Shown: in pieces, positions 1 to 11,259 of the stretch
Position numbering within the stretch: the first letter of the stretch is position 1
Layout: each line of letters starts with the position of its first letter
Assembly: GCA_036897485.1 (NCBI GenBank)
Contig: JAYMTF010000867.1
Span: 1-28,967, forward strand
Length of the DNA stretch: 28,967 nucleotides
Origin: Pelargonium nanum
Lineage: Eukaryota; Streptophyta; Magnoliopsida; Geraniales; Geraniaceae
Direction of reading: 5' to 3'
Program-made: the position numbers and the translations under genes
The notes under the pieces: generated by a model
What the model was told of the DNA's origin: nothing
The model's input: the letters and a program-made list of their open reading frames with translations, nothing else
Database searches by the model: none

Positions 1-1065
1 TATGGTGGTATCATATATGTCGGGTTATTATTCGTTATAATTAATTTTAAACTACGAAAATACGAAAAAAGCATCCGCCACGTAGATTGCCACATCATTT
101 TGTACATAAAAGTTTGTACAAAATTTTGTACATTTAGCATTTTTCAAAAATAATATTGACAAAAATTGCTCTTCCTCTAACATGTAGACAGGAATGCGGG
201 TTAACGTCGATATTGTCATAAATCCGTTGACAAAATTGAACTAACACTATCTAATTGTAAGCTAAACCCACTAAATTTTGAATATATGGTTGTTCTTTAC
301 CTCATATTAATTTCCCCCTAAGAAACTGCAACTCTTTTTATTCTCAATGATAGTGACATCCCAATTCCCAGCCTGATTTGGATGAAATGCAGCTTGCTAC
401 CACATTCTTTTAAAAATATTAATTAATTAACTAATTAATACCCTAATTCACTCTTAGTCTAAAATATACAACGGAATTTATTTTTTATGATCTTGTTTCA
501 TAAGTACACGTGTATATGTCAACTCCGTAAACTAAACTTATAACTCTAAATTGTCGACCAACAACAAAGGCTGTTGCCAAATTTGAAAATACGAAAGAAA
601 AATGAAAACTATCCTATAAAAGTTAGGAAGATAAGGTTAGATAAGTTCTTACATACGTGCTCACTTATATTATATAAATAAATTACTAACTATTTGTTAG
701 TTTAACAATGTTGAGATGACACTACAAATCAATAAATCATTTGTCGGATCAATATTACAAATCAACATACCATATTTTTATCCCAACAAAATTTATTTTT
801 TTAGTGCACCAGCTTAATTTTCTTTTTCACACTACAATAACAATTGGAACTGTCCAGAAAACACTGTTGTTGTAAGAGAAAAGCAAAACAAACTGTCAAA
901 AACATTATCCAAATTAACCACCTTCCATATATATAAAAAAGAACCCATTAGCCATAGCCAAGAAAAAGTGAAAAACTGATGCATATCTTTTTCTGAATAA
1001 GGCCAGACCCAAAGTAAAGACATAGACCCTAAACCAATGAGGTTGATTTAGTGAAGGTTGAGGAA

Positions 1066-1134
1066 TTAAGGAAACAATATGCAATCTTATCACTTGAGTT
1101 AGTCACTGTTGTGTATTTAAGGAAACAATATGCA
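1066..1134. repeat. 18-nt direct repeat, 51-nt period
   Basis: The 18-mer TTAAGGAAACAATATGCA occurs exactly at 1066-1083 and again at 1117-1134. The intervening bases are not obviously related. It is probably a small local duplication; no coding role is evident. Confidence 0.75.
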
Positions 1135-1639
1135 TTATAGTCAAAAGAGATGTTGGCCATATTTTTAGTAATAAATAGGGAATATCTTTTTTTTTTCACA
1201 CTAAGAACATTATTTACAACCTTTTTAAGGAATAAAAGAGGATATTTTTTAGTTTCTGGCTGATTAATCGTTTGCCATTGTTTGTAGTTTCTAGATACCA
1301 TTACCAACAAGGACAAACATTTTTTTTGGAACTGACGCAGCAAAAAGAACTAAAATTGCTTAGTAATATAACTTACTAAAATAATTTTTCTCAATTTTTT
1401 GTTTCTGTCTTTGAAAGACCAAGAACACTACACTACACGAGTCTATCATGCAAGTGAATTCAAGGGTACGTGTTAATCTAGCTGGTCAGAGAAAAAACAT
1501 AAAATAAAGGTAAGGTGGATTTTGAAAAGTAAACGTACGAAAACAGTGTGTTTCCTAAAACATGGTTTTGGCAGTGTTTTTATGTAGTCTTGTAGGAAAG
1601 CAACAGTTTCAGAAGCAAATTCTCAGCCATTTTAACCCC

Positions 1640-1897
1640 AAAAAAAGTGTACGTTGTGTCTGGAGATGCAACACTCCAATCAGAGGCTCTTCTTTGCATA
1701 TCAGCACTTGTGTGTCAACACCCACACCTTTTATCATCCATCAATACCTTGAGATTATGAGATTTATGTTTTCCATATTTTGTCCTTGCATGGGTTTTGA
1801 GTTAATTACCTATTCATTGACTAGCTACTCAAGACAAGGGTAAAAAAAGTGTACGTTGTGTCATTGCATGTTTTCCACACCTTTTATCATCCATCAA
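1640..1897. repeat. Decayed tandem duplication with two perfect blocks
   Basis: A perfect 21-nt block beginning with seven A and then GTGTACGTTGTGTC lies at 1640-1660 and 1842-1862. A second perfect 23-nt block, containing CACACCTTTTATCATCCATC, lies at 1722-1744 and 1875-1897. The order and orientation of the two blocks is the same in both copies, but the spacing falls from 61 to 12 nt. This fits one duplication with a period of about 200 nt followed by a deletion of roughly 49 nt in the second copy. Confidence 0.8.
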
Positions 1898-2724
1898 GTA
1901 GGTCTTGAGTTTGGCAATGCTTTTGTTTGAACCAAAAACACATTAGGGAGGTTATAGAGGTAGATTATTTCCTCCTACCAAGTATGTTTACCCTCCTTAG
2001 GCTTTTGAGTATGTGAACAAGTCTTATATATGCTCTCTTGCTCCCCGCGGCATGGTGCGCCGTGTTTTTCGACAGGGCCAATTGATTAGTTAGTCGGGCT
2101 TGATGTACTTTAGTGATTATGTTGTTTGTTTCCGTCTTTAATTTTGAATCAAGATAAATTAAGAGCGATTATTTTTTAGAAAATGGAACGAATCTACATG
2201 GACATAAATGAAGGCAATTGCCCCCACACATATTTTTTTATCATTATAAAAATACCACTAATTTTTACTAAAATTTGACAATTGTCGTTTTATTTTTCAC
2301 ATTCGTCTCCACTATATATTTTTATTTTCATCATTGCCCCCATTAAAAATTATTGAACTAATAACCTCTAACATAATTAATTTGCCTCCACTGACTTAAC
2401 ATTTTAAATCCATCTCCCGTGTAAATTCGTCTTTATTTTATTTAATTTATTTTGTCTATTAGGAGCTTGGTTAATCCAAAATTAAAAATAAATGATCTAT
2501 GCTACCGCCAAACATCTTGGAGAAAGGAAAAAAAAAAAGAAAAAAAAAGACATAACAGTTTTTGGTGATACCATATTCCCAAACATTTACATGATATTTT
2601 ATAAGAAAATAAAAAAATGAGAAACAATTAAATGCATTTGTTTTGCTGAGAAAGATGTGAAAGGACGAAAAAGGGCAAAAAGAATGGTAAGAAGAAGTGG
2701 GAGAAGGGGGGTCTTGTTTTGGCA

Positions 2725-2731
2725 TATAAAG
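2725..2731 (+). promoter_or_regulatory. Candidate TATA box of the PCO gene
   Basis: TATAAAG lies about 490 nt upstream of the PCO start codon. Transcription beginning near 2755-2760 would give a long leader of about 460 nt, much of it a pyrimidine-rich tract (about 2806-3010), which is common in plant 5' leaders. The site is predicted from motif and position only. Confidence 0.4.
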
Positions 2732-2772
2732 AAAAAACTGCTGTTGAAACAGCCCACTGGAAAGCCAAAGCT

Positions 2773-3057
2773 ATGGCCCCTGGTTTTCACCTTCTCAATA
2801 CCAATACCAACTGTTTCTCTCTTTCTCCTCTAACCCTAGCTATCCCATCCCATTCCCACCTCCACCACCATTTATATTCCTCTCTCTCTCCGCTCCCTCA
2901 GATTCCATGCTTCTTTTCACCTCCTCCTTTTACCGCACCAACCTCCCATTTTAGAAAACCAGACAAACCTCTTCTCTATCCCCCTCCTCTGTCCTTCTTC
3001 TTCCTGTTCCATACCCTTTTCTGGACCATACCCAGATCACAATTTTGCACTTTCTAG
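2773..3057 (+). other. Possible uORF in the pyrimidine-rich PCO leader
   Basis: An ATG at 2773 opens a frame of 94 codons ending at 3057, before the PCO start at 3217. The encoded peptide is rich in Ser, Pro, Leu and Phe because the DNA is a CT-rich tract, and it resembles no family. If transcription starts at the TATAAAG at 2725, this frame would lie wholly inside the leader and could reduce PCO translation. It may equally be a chance frame in low-complexity DNA, or the transcript may start later. I would not annotate it as a protein gene. Confidence 0.25.
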
Positions 3058-3216
3058 CGTTTTCTCAAGTACCCATTTTCAAATTTGGTTGCTTTTGATT
3101 CTCTGCGGCGGCTCTGTACATCTTGATAAGGAGTTGAGGTAGGTAGGAAATTGGGGTGCGGCGCAGATCCTAATTCGGGTTACCCATTTTGTTTCTCTGT
3201 GGAATTTTGAGTCTGG

Positions 3217-5288
3217 ATGGGGGTTGAGACGACTCTGGTTGCTCGTAAAGGTAAGGACTTTAGTGAGTTGACGAAAGAGACGATCACGAATAACAACAGG
3301 TCTAAAAGGGGCCGGCGACAGCGGTCCAGGAAGACCTCACCCTCGATGTCGCTGGTTCAGAGGCTCTATGAGACCTGCAAGCAAGTGTTTGCATCGGGAG
3401 AGCCTGGTGTGGTTCCGTCTCCTGAAGATATCGAGCGGCTCAAGCTGGTTTTGGGTACGTCATCAGTTCTGTTTTAGCTGTAGATTTCAAATGTGTAGCT
3501 TTGCGTTTTTGAACTTTAATGGCACTGCACTCTGTGGGTTTGTATAGAATTTGATAAATTGGATTGTTTTCTTTTGCGGGTTTGTGTATCACAGATGTGG
3601 ATTGATTTGAATTTCCGCTTATCTAGAAGATAAAATGTCATTTGAGAATTATGGGATTGTCTTGTTGTTTCCTTAAACGGCTTCAAGATTCCTTTTGCTA
3701 TGATTTGTTTTTGAATGTTGGAACATGTGCGGATGGCTAGGCTTGTATGGACATTTTCGCACCCAATGCAATGTATTCTGATTTGTTTAGAGTTTCAATT
3801 ATTTTGTTCATGGGTTTGTGTGATTGTAGAGTACACTATCTATAAGCCTCTTTTGTAGCAAATTGTGTCATGTGTTTCTTGAGATGAAGTATGCAATGTG
3901 TTGCTTCTTTCTGTCAGTGCGCTTACTTCATTGATGGTATGAAAATCATATCGATGCATTGGTTGTTTTTTCAATGCTGAGAGGCATACGTAAATGACAA
4001 GTCAATACTCTGTATTGCCATGAACTAGCTATTCCGAAACTTACTAGGTTTGGTTTTTCATGGGAACAATTTGGTGACTAACTTGTGAAATATTTCCATG
4101 CTATTTGCACTGCATCCAAAATTAGTTCATATTTATTTGCAGCATATGAATTATGATTGTTATCTGGACTGCACTTCTATGCTATATGTGAACTTATTAT
4201 GTGTTTCTACTCTGTTGCTTATTAGTCTGGCTTTGGTGTAGATGACATTAAACCTGAAGATCTTGGACTAACTCCAGATATGCCATTTTTCCGGAAAAAG
4301 GCGGCTCATCGAATCCCAGCTATAACGTACTTGCATCTTTATGAATGTGACCAATTCTCGGTATGTAAGCTACTTTGAGGTACATTTACCAAAAGTGTAA
4401 CAAAATCAAATAACATGGCTGATTGCTCTTCTGGACATCTAATCTTGTCAATTCTTGCAGATGGGGATCTTCTGCTTGCCACCATCTGGTGTCATTCCAC
4501 TCCATAACCACCCTGGAATGACAGTTTTCAGTAAGCTTCTCTTTGGGACAATGCACGTTAAATCATATGACTGGGTTCCATGTGACACAGCTGTTGTTGC
4601 AAAACCTCCACAAGGTAAGTTTTCCCTCAGGCATTGTCCTAACTCATGTCTATCCTCAATGAGTTGTTTAGTCAGTAGTCACTGGACAAATTATGAAAAG
4701 AAGAAAACCTAGAGCTTATAGGTCATTGTCTGCCTTATCATGTTTTCAGTTGGACTTTTGATCAACTTGGGTCCCAGTATTTGGTATTGCCTCCCAAGCA
4801 TTGCCTTTCTAGAGAGTAGAGAAAATTTGACATGTTTGGATTATAACAGATGAGCCTCCTGGTGTCCGGTTGGCCAAGCTGAAGGTGGATTCGGACCTCA
4901 CTGCTCCTTGCAACACCTCTATCCTTTACCCGGCTGATGGAGGCAACATGCATGAGTTCACAGGAGTGACTGCTTGTGCGGTGCTTGATGTGCTTGGTCC
5001 TCCATACTGTGATCCTGAAGGCCGTCACTGCCAATATTACCTCGACTTTCCATTTAGGAGTTTCTCTGGTAAGATATCAATTCTAGTTCTAGCATGGCTT
5101 TCTCAGCCTGGACACCAGTCTCTTATCTCCTCCATGAAATAAATTGTTTTGACCAATTCATTACAGTTGATGGGGTATCAATCCCTGAAGAGGAGCAAGA
5201 AGGCCATGCATGGCTGCAGGAGAGGGAGAAACCGGAGGACTTGGCTGTAGTTGGGGCGTTGTACAGGGGACCAAAGATAGTAGAGTAA
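3217..5288 (+). CDS. PCO1/2: Plant cysteine oxidase, PCO1/PCO2 type
   Basis: The product is a thiol dioxygenase that uses O2 to oxidise the N-terminal cysteine of target proteins such as group VII ERF factors, marking them for the Arg/Cys N-degron pathway; it is a plant oxygen sensor (family knowledge). Five exons join in phase: 3217-3454, 4242-4360, 4461-4614, 4850-5068 and 5167-5288, giving 283 residues. The cupin core has the metal ligands His134 and His136 in IPLHNHPGM and His205 in GGNMHEF; neighbouring motifs TYLHLYECDQFS, GTMHVKSYDW and VLGPPYCDPEGRHC are conserved. The end, VGALYRGPKIVE, and the basic N-terminal stretch RSKRGRRQRSRK (a possible nuclear localisation signal) point to the hypoxia-inducible PCO1/2 clade rather than PCO4/5. 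All introns are GT-AG. The start is the first ATG in frame with the conserved VQRLYETCKQVF segment. Family assignment is firm; the exact orthologue is not. Confidence 0.95.
3455..4241 (+). other. Intron 1 of the PCO gene
   Basis: This 787-nt intron (donor GTACGT, acceptor TGTAG) is T-rich and holds no open frame or repeat that I can recognise. It splits an Asp codon just before the conserved DIKPEDLGLTPDMP segment. Confidence 0.85.
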
Positions 5289-7023
5289 TAATATGACGAC
5301 CAAGACACCAATTGCCTATGATGGAAGCAAGTACCAGATGAGCAGCGTTGGCTACAATGTCTAGACTAGATTTAGCTGCTGCTATTGTTTTAGTTTTTCC
5401 TTTTTTTTCCCTTTGCATGGGACCATGAAGCCCCTGGTGTTTATTTTTCTCTTCAGTTTGTGTACATACCTGAAAGCAAAAAAGCAACAGAGAAAGAGAT
5501 GTTTGGAAATGCAGCCATTGAAACACAGTTACTTTGAAATCAAAGTGCCTTATTTTGGGAAAATGTCCCAAGTGTTTTGTTTTTCCTGTCAGCATCATCT
5601 TTTCTTGAGATTTTCACATTTGGATAAAGGGATGATGTCTGATGGATGACATATCCTGCCATTTAGAGAGCAACAAAGTCAGTGTCTTTGTTGTTGGTCA
5701 AAAATGGGAATATAAAGAGTGGTTTGCTGTATACAAAATTCATTGTCATTCCTGGCTACTAGAATTTTGTTGGATAGACTGATATTGAATTGTGTAGTAA
5801 TGACTAATGACCTTGGAGGGCACCACCTAGGAAAAAACTTTGGTACATAATTTATGATTTTACACTGTAATTGACATGGATATATGTTCTCTAGTTTTGT
5901 TTTATTTTATTTTATTTATATTTATTTATTGATAAAAGTACAGTTCTCTTGATAGTCTAGCCTATCTATCTAGAAATGAACACGAAAAACGGTTGATCAT
6001 GATTTGAACGAACCTTTACTGTAAAGATCCATTTTCTTAACTTTCTAACGAACTGATATAAGTAGAGAAAGAAAAATTGAAGCTCTATAGAAATTTTTAG
6101 TGAAGATAAGGATAAGACTCTCGACCGTTCTAATGGCAGTATATTTGTGACCTAAAAGGCTGAATCAAAACCCAATCTGGTCTGAAATGCGCACATGTGG
6201 ACTTTGGCTAGCCTCCACTCTTTTGTCTTTTAGACCATTTACAAGACAATATGGGACAAAGAATATATAGAAAAGAGAGATTCTACTACCATGTTTCAAG
6301 TTGAACATATCCACTCAGTAATGAGTTCTAATCCAAAGTCCAAAAGTTGATTAGTCAATTAAGCTCTTCACTAAATCCTAATTATCTAAGATTAAATAGA
6401 CTGACCTATTGAAACCAAGCTGTGTTAGGTTTCTTATGATGAATTTACATACAATGATTATGGTGTCTGATGAGGAGTTGGTACAGAGATTGAAAGGGAA
6501 CAACTTGGAGCTTTGGCTCTGAACCTAGTAACCTGTTTAATTAGACTTAGTGATCAAGACATGTTGGGTCAAGCGGTTTATACGCTTTGAATTTCTTTTG
6601 AGGTCTCAGGTTCGAGCTCTTTGTTCACCTACTGTCCCGTCGCTTATAAAAAAAATATTAGACTCAGTGAATAATAGCTTAATTATATATGTCATGTGGG
6701 GTTGAGGAGAATAGTTGACAAGAGTTGGAGAAAGGAACAATAATTACAATTCTTGTTGCATATCCTTGTATGCTCCTTGCTCTGTAATTACATACAGCAA
6801 TAATTCTCACACTTTTATTACATAATTAAACGTGTGAATAAGGATAGAAACAAATTAAAACTCATATGAGCTCAAAAGTTAAGGACATCTTGATTTTATT
6901 GAAACATCTAAACACTAAGCCGGCACCTACATTCAATTCTAGGGAAAGGGAATATATTTATGTGGCCAAACCCTTGGTTGATCCGGAAGAAAAATCAAGT
7001 TCTTGATCCGTTCGGCAACATAA
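5289..7023. other. Intergenic region between PCO and SCPL genes
   Basis: The first several hundred bases are presumably the PCO 3' UTR; no classic AATAAA signal stands out. Short open frames on both strands (5161-5649) match nothing known. The T-rich run at about 5896-5930 is simple sequence. The only clear structure is the SINE-like element at 6541-6670. The last 350 nt would hold the SCPL promoter. Confidence 0.6.
6541..6670 (+). mobile_element. tRNA-derived SINE with target-site duplication
   Basis: The body at 6554-6657 (104 bp) has an A-box-like GGGTCAAGCGG at 6566-6576 and a B-box-like GGTTCGAGCTC at 6609-6619 (consensus GGTTCGANNCC), the internal RNA polymerase III promoter layout of tRNA-derived SINEs. 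It ends in an A-rich tail near 6647-6657. It is flanked by TTAGACTTAGTGA (6541-6553) and TTAGACTCAGTGA (6658-6670), which differ at one of 13 positions and look like a target-site duplication. The phrase GGTCAAGCGGTT is typical of plant SINEs such as the Au family, but I cannot name the family. It is not a working tRNA gene, since no cloverleaf can be drawn. Confidence 0.75.
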
Positions 7024-7030
7024 TATATAA
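7024..7030 (+). promoter_or_regulatory. TATA box of the SCPL gene
   Basis: TATATAA lies 47 nt upstream of the ATG at 7077, predicting a short leader of about 20 nt. It lies downstream of the in-frame ATG at 6960, which argues that 6960 is not used. Confidence 0.5.
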
Positions 7031-7076
7031 GTGCATTTCGTTGCACCAATCTCTGTCTAAGCTAGCTCACAATAAC

Positions 7077-9274
7077 ATGCATTTCTATTGGCTCCTAGTC
7101 CTCTCTTTATTGATCTTCAACTCACAATCTTGTACAGCTGAGCTCATAACATCACTTCCAGGACAACCTGCCAATGTTTCCTTCAAGCAATTCTCTGGTT
7201 ACATTGTCACTGATCCCAGACACGGCCGGTACCTCTTCTACTACTTTGTTGAAGCTCAAGCAGACGATCCTCTGTCGCGTCCCTTAACCTTGTGGCTTAA
7301 TGGAGGTCACTATGATCATGTTCACAAGTTCCACAATCATATAAAGCAAAACGTTTTACTACTTTTGTAGCTTTGTTTAACGTTTCTAACACTAATTAAT
7401 CTTATGTATGTTTAGGCCCTGGGTGCTCATCAATTGGTTATGGTGCATTCATGGAACATGGTCCATTCCAACCTGGAGAAGATGGACTGCTTGTCCAGAA
7501 TGAATATTCTTGGAACCTTGGTAAGCTGGTAGTTACTAATTTGTTTCATTTCACTGACATTTGTTGTCTGAAAATGAAAATTTTGGACAGAATCTAACAT
7601 GCTATATGTTGAGTCCCCTGTTGGGGTTGGATTTTCCTACTCGAAAACTTGGGGAGATTACGATAATTGGAACGATACCAAGACCGGTATGACAATCTTT
7701 ATGCACTGTTCTGCATATATTCTCATTGTCATTTTTGTAGCTAGTGTTAACCTTTCTCAATGTGCATGGCAGCTAGAGACAATTTACTTTTTCTAATCAA
7801 CTGGCTCGAAGAATTTCCACAGTACAAGAACTCAGACTTGTTCCTAACTGGCGAAAGCTATGCAGGTACATACAGTTAGATTCATTGGTACCGTAATAAG
7901 AGAATTTTTATGAAATTGGCTTATCAGAAAACTTCTAAATTGATCATGTGATTTGTGTTCAGGCCATTATATTCCACAGCTTGCAGCCAGGTTGATGGAG
8001 TACAACAAGCAGCCTAATGTTGATCCCATCAAGCTCAAAGCCATAGCTGTAACTAAAAATACCCATCAGTTCATTAACACAATCATAGATGTTTATTAAT
8101 AACATAGATATTGATTATTGTAGATTGGAAATCCACTCCTGGACGTAGACATAAGCGTGCTTGCAGGTGTGTTCTTGTGGTCACATGGTGCAATTTCAGA
8201 TGAAACATTAGTATTGAAAAACACAGTGTGCAATGACTCAACATACATTAGGGAGGATTCCCATAGCAATACCTCAGAAGCATGCGACCATGTTTGGACT
8301 CAGGTTGCTGAAGAAATGGGAGATGATGTAGATACTCATGACCTGCTCTTGAGCAAGTGCTTATCATCAGACTACCCAGATCAGTTCCTACCCAGAAAGA
8401 ACAATAAAATACATGCAATGGTACATACATTTTATTGTGCTAATTATATATTTATCTTGCAACTTTGAACAAGTACTAATTGATCATGAGTGCAGATGGA
8501 TAGAAGATCGGGTACAATCGGTGATCCATGTTTAAAAGGGAGGATATATGACTATCTTAACAATGCTCAAGTCCAGAAAGCACTTCATGCCAACACAACT
8601 CACCTTCCTTATTCCTGGGACTTCTGTTCTGCAGGGTACGCGCACGCCTGTGTATACATCACTGCTGTCTTGAATTTCTTGTTAGTTTCTTGTTGATCTT
8701 ATCAATATTACAATTACTTTTGTTGCAGGCCTATTTACTATCAAGAAGATAATGTGGACATTGACCTCATACCCTTAGTATCTGACATTCTCAAGAAGGG
8801 CATTCCAATTCTGCTTTACAGGTTTATATATATTCACTAGCTTAACTTCTTGATTCCTAAAATGTATACAATTAGCAAAATTGTATTATGAAACAGTGGT
8901 GATCAAGATTCAAGAATCCCACTGACTCAAACAAGGATAATTGCCAATAACATTGCAAAGGATTTGAAGCTAATCCCTTTGACAAAGTATTCTACTTGGT
9001 ATGACAAGAAACAGGTATGTATTATTGTTAGTACTGAATTTGGAATCAATAGTTAAAAAAGATGCAATTGGTGAATGGTTGGTGAATATTTATGCAGGTG
9101 GGAGGATGGTGGCAAGCATTTGGAGGGTTAAAGGATGGCAAAAATGAGACATATTTGACATACGCAACGGTAAGAGGAGCAGCCCATGAAGTACCCTTCA
9201 CGTCCCCTTCGCAAGCTCTCACTCTGTTTCGCTCCTTTCTAAACGGAGCTCCTCTTCCCACACCTTCACATTAA
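7077..9274 (+). CDS. SCPL: Serine carboxypeptidase-like protein, SCPL44-46 group
   Basis: This is an S10-family alpha/beta hydrolase, expected to enter the secretory pathway and remove C-terminal residues from peptides in the vacuole or outside the cell. Ten exons join in phase: 7077-7305, 7416-7520, 7591-7686, 7773-7865, 7963-8048, 8124-8420, 8496-8635, 8729-8821, 8897-9014 and 9098-9274, giving 477 residues. The triad is complete: Ser172 in TGESYAGHY, Asp384 in SGDQDSRIP, His449 in RGAAHEVPF. The oxyanion and substrate motifs WLNGGPGCSS and [11 protein letters not shown] are intact. The start at 7077 gives a clear signal peptide ([19 protein letters not shown]); an upstream in-frame ATG at 6960 would add 39 polar residues before it and lies upstream of the TATA box. 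Motifs such as VGGWWQ and [12 protein letters not shown] favour the peptidase clade (SCPL44-46) over the acyltransferase clade. Substrate is unknown. Confidence 0.95.
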
Positions 9275-11218
9275 TCTAATCATAACTCGAAAACAAGAAG
9301 ATACATATACGTGTATGCTATCTAGCTATTCGAAAGGGCCTCATAATAAAATGAGTTATATATAATATAGTCCATGTGAAAGAAAAAACAGTGAAACATG
9401 ATCGAGATGATTCAATAAAAGTTTAAATACAAAACTGTTACTAGCCAAATTACTTAATAATTGTTGGATAATGTATACTACATTCATTTTAGCTAATTTA
9501 CTGTTCATAGAGTTTCGGATCAGGAGACTCGAGCGCATTACCTCCAGGTATGGGGATGCCCTTTCTTGATTTAAACTGTTTATTGTTTGATATTTTGCTT
9601 TGAATAAAATGGCTTCTTATAAATAAATCCATAAAAAAGAGAGGTCATAACCTAAATATCAACCTTTATTAAAATAGAATAAATGGAAGTCCTTCTTCCA
9701 AATGCTGAGATAATGCACAATATATTAGGGAAGTACTATCCAAATCTCATTAATTTTCAAATACTAAAAATAATGCCTAAACCAAGCCATTGACCTACAT
9801 CTTTATAATAATCATAATCACAGCTTGTCCCTTAAAGATCTCACTTCCAGTTGCTACCTAATGCAATATATTTTTTTTTAATTTTATAAACTATCATTAT
9901 AATTTCTTTCAACTTTCGTCAACTACAAGTGGTATACATTTTTAATGGTAAGTTATGAGAGTATGATATTGAAATATTCAAAAAATGTAACTAAAATATA
10001 GTATTTGCCAAAAGTCTAGGAATCAAAACTTGGGTGTTGCATTCATTAGAAGTTTAGGTCAATACCTTTGATTTGTATGAAAAGTACATGCAAAGACAAG
10101 TTGATGCTACCTTTCAAGCTCCATTGGTTTCACATATTCTTTACACACCATTGACCAATATCCATTACAATTTATATCTCTACAACTGCTACACCAAGAC
10201 CACTTCCAAAATTATATGTAAAAAAAATAAATAATCAAAAGTCATGCATTTACAGTTACATGATAGTTTTTGAGATATGTTTTAAAATAAGCTTACAAAT
10301 CACCTATAGTTTAATAGTTTCAACTTTCAATGTATAGACCTTATCTGAATCAACTTAATTAATACTATTTTTAAATGGATGAGATTAGACTAAAACTAAA
10401 ATAGATTAGATATTAAGTTGATGGATGGGGGACCAATTATTAGAGTTATGGAACTCAGATCCCAATACATATTCGTGTCATAAGTACTTAGCATTGAATT
10501 TTGGAGCATGTTTATAGTAAAATATTTGTTTGGTGGCTTGAAAATATCCTAGAGAATTGAACCTGTGATTTTATTTAGTTAACCCAAAATTTCCTGAAAA
10601 ATGGAATTTCTCATAAACTTTTCTTCATGTTGTTGTTTTGGCACAATATATTGTATTTAGTTGATTTTGAACATAATTAGGAGCCACGTCGATAGATTTG
10701 ATTGGAGGTTAACTTTATACGACGAGTTCAAAATAATAATTATTTTGAAACGGAGTTAAGTGTGTACGTGATAGATGACTGAATCCGAATAAACTATCAA
10801 AACAGTCTCCATTTTCAACTCGGCCGTGTTTAGTATCCGTTTTTGACTATAAACACATCTCCACTTGTTGACAGAGGAGCAACACCATTCTCTGCAGTTC
10901 AGTGCAGTGCAATAGGAAGCTTCAAAGATACTACGTACGTAATGCATATATTACACAGCAAACGTGTTACCGCAAATTAAGCTTCTTATATCGTTGAAAC
11001 CCATCTGTATCTCAACTATATGAACCGTTGAAGTTGAATTCTTCTTGTATAATTGTGTTTTTCAAATAACTATCATATGGGACAATCCCAAAATAATAGT
11101 TTTTTTATTATAAAATATCACAAGGTGTTGACAATTTAAATGTGTGCGTTGTCTTCGTTCTCAATTTTTATTATTATATTGTAGTATGAGCTAAGACATG
11201 CATTGGGTTGTATTCTAC
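9275..11218. other. Intergenic region between SCPL and WRKY genes
   Basis: An AATAAA at 9345-9350 is a plausible poly(A) signal for the SCPL gene. The rest is AT-rich with no supported gene; open frames at 9356-9538 and 10756-10947 on the minus strand are short and unlike any family. The right half should contain the WRKY promoter, and W-box cores are listed separately. Confidence 0.6.
9790..10848. promoter_or_regulatory. W-box cores upstream of the WRKY gene
   Basis: Three TTGAC[C/T] cores are seen on the plus strand: TTGACC at 9790-9795, TTGACC at 10151-10156 and TTGACT at 10843-10848. WRKY factors bind this core, and many WRKY genes are self- or cross-regulated. The distance (0.4-1.5 kb) is reasonable, but a six-base motif is expected by chance at about this rate, so the link is suggestive only. 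Confidence 0.3.
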
Positions 11219-11226
11219 TATAAAAA
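11219..11226 (+). promoter_or_regulatory. Candidate TATA box of the WRKY gene
   Basis: TATAAAAA lies 41 nt upstream of the candidate start codon at 11260. If used, the leader would be only about 10 nt, unusually short, so either the leader is minimal or the true first exon lies elsewhere. Confidence 0.35.
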
Positions 11227-11259
11227 CTGCAATGGATTTGAGATAGTTTCTGCAATTAA

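Larger units (their letters stand above)
1..2700. other. AT-rich intergenic region with decayed repeats, no gene
   Basis: I see no gene here. Open frames are short, low in complexity, and match no family I know. The first 250 bases (TGTACAAAA-type motifs and a GCCACGTAG/GCCACATCA pair) and the stretch from about 2160 to 2460 (repeated TTGCCCCCA and TTTGCCTCCA motifs in T-rich DNA) look like remains of non-autonomous transposons, but no terminal repeats could be paired. Two short duplications (1066-1134 and 1640-1897) are listed separately. A GC-rich island sits at about 2040-2080 in otherwise AT-rich DNA. Confidence 0.6.

Noticed and set aside
1562..1843. A 93-codon plus-strand open frame
   Set aside because: It overlaps a decayed tandem duplication and its translation matches no family; probably chance.
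6554..6657. A tRNA gene
   Set aside because: Only promoter-box-like motifs are present; no cloverleaf with paired arms can be drawn, and the flanking duplication fits a SINE.
6960..7076. An upstream in-frame ATG extending the SCPL protein by 39 residues
   Set aside because: The extension is polar and would bury the signal peptide, and the TATA box at 7024 lies downstream of this ATG.
10889..10920. Similarity of CTGCAGTTCAGTGCAGTGC here to CTGCAGTTCAGTTCAGTGC near 27260
   Set aside because: Too short and not extended by flanking similarity; likely coincidence.
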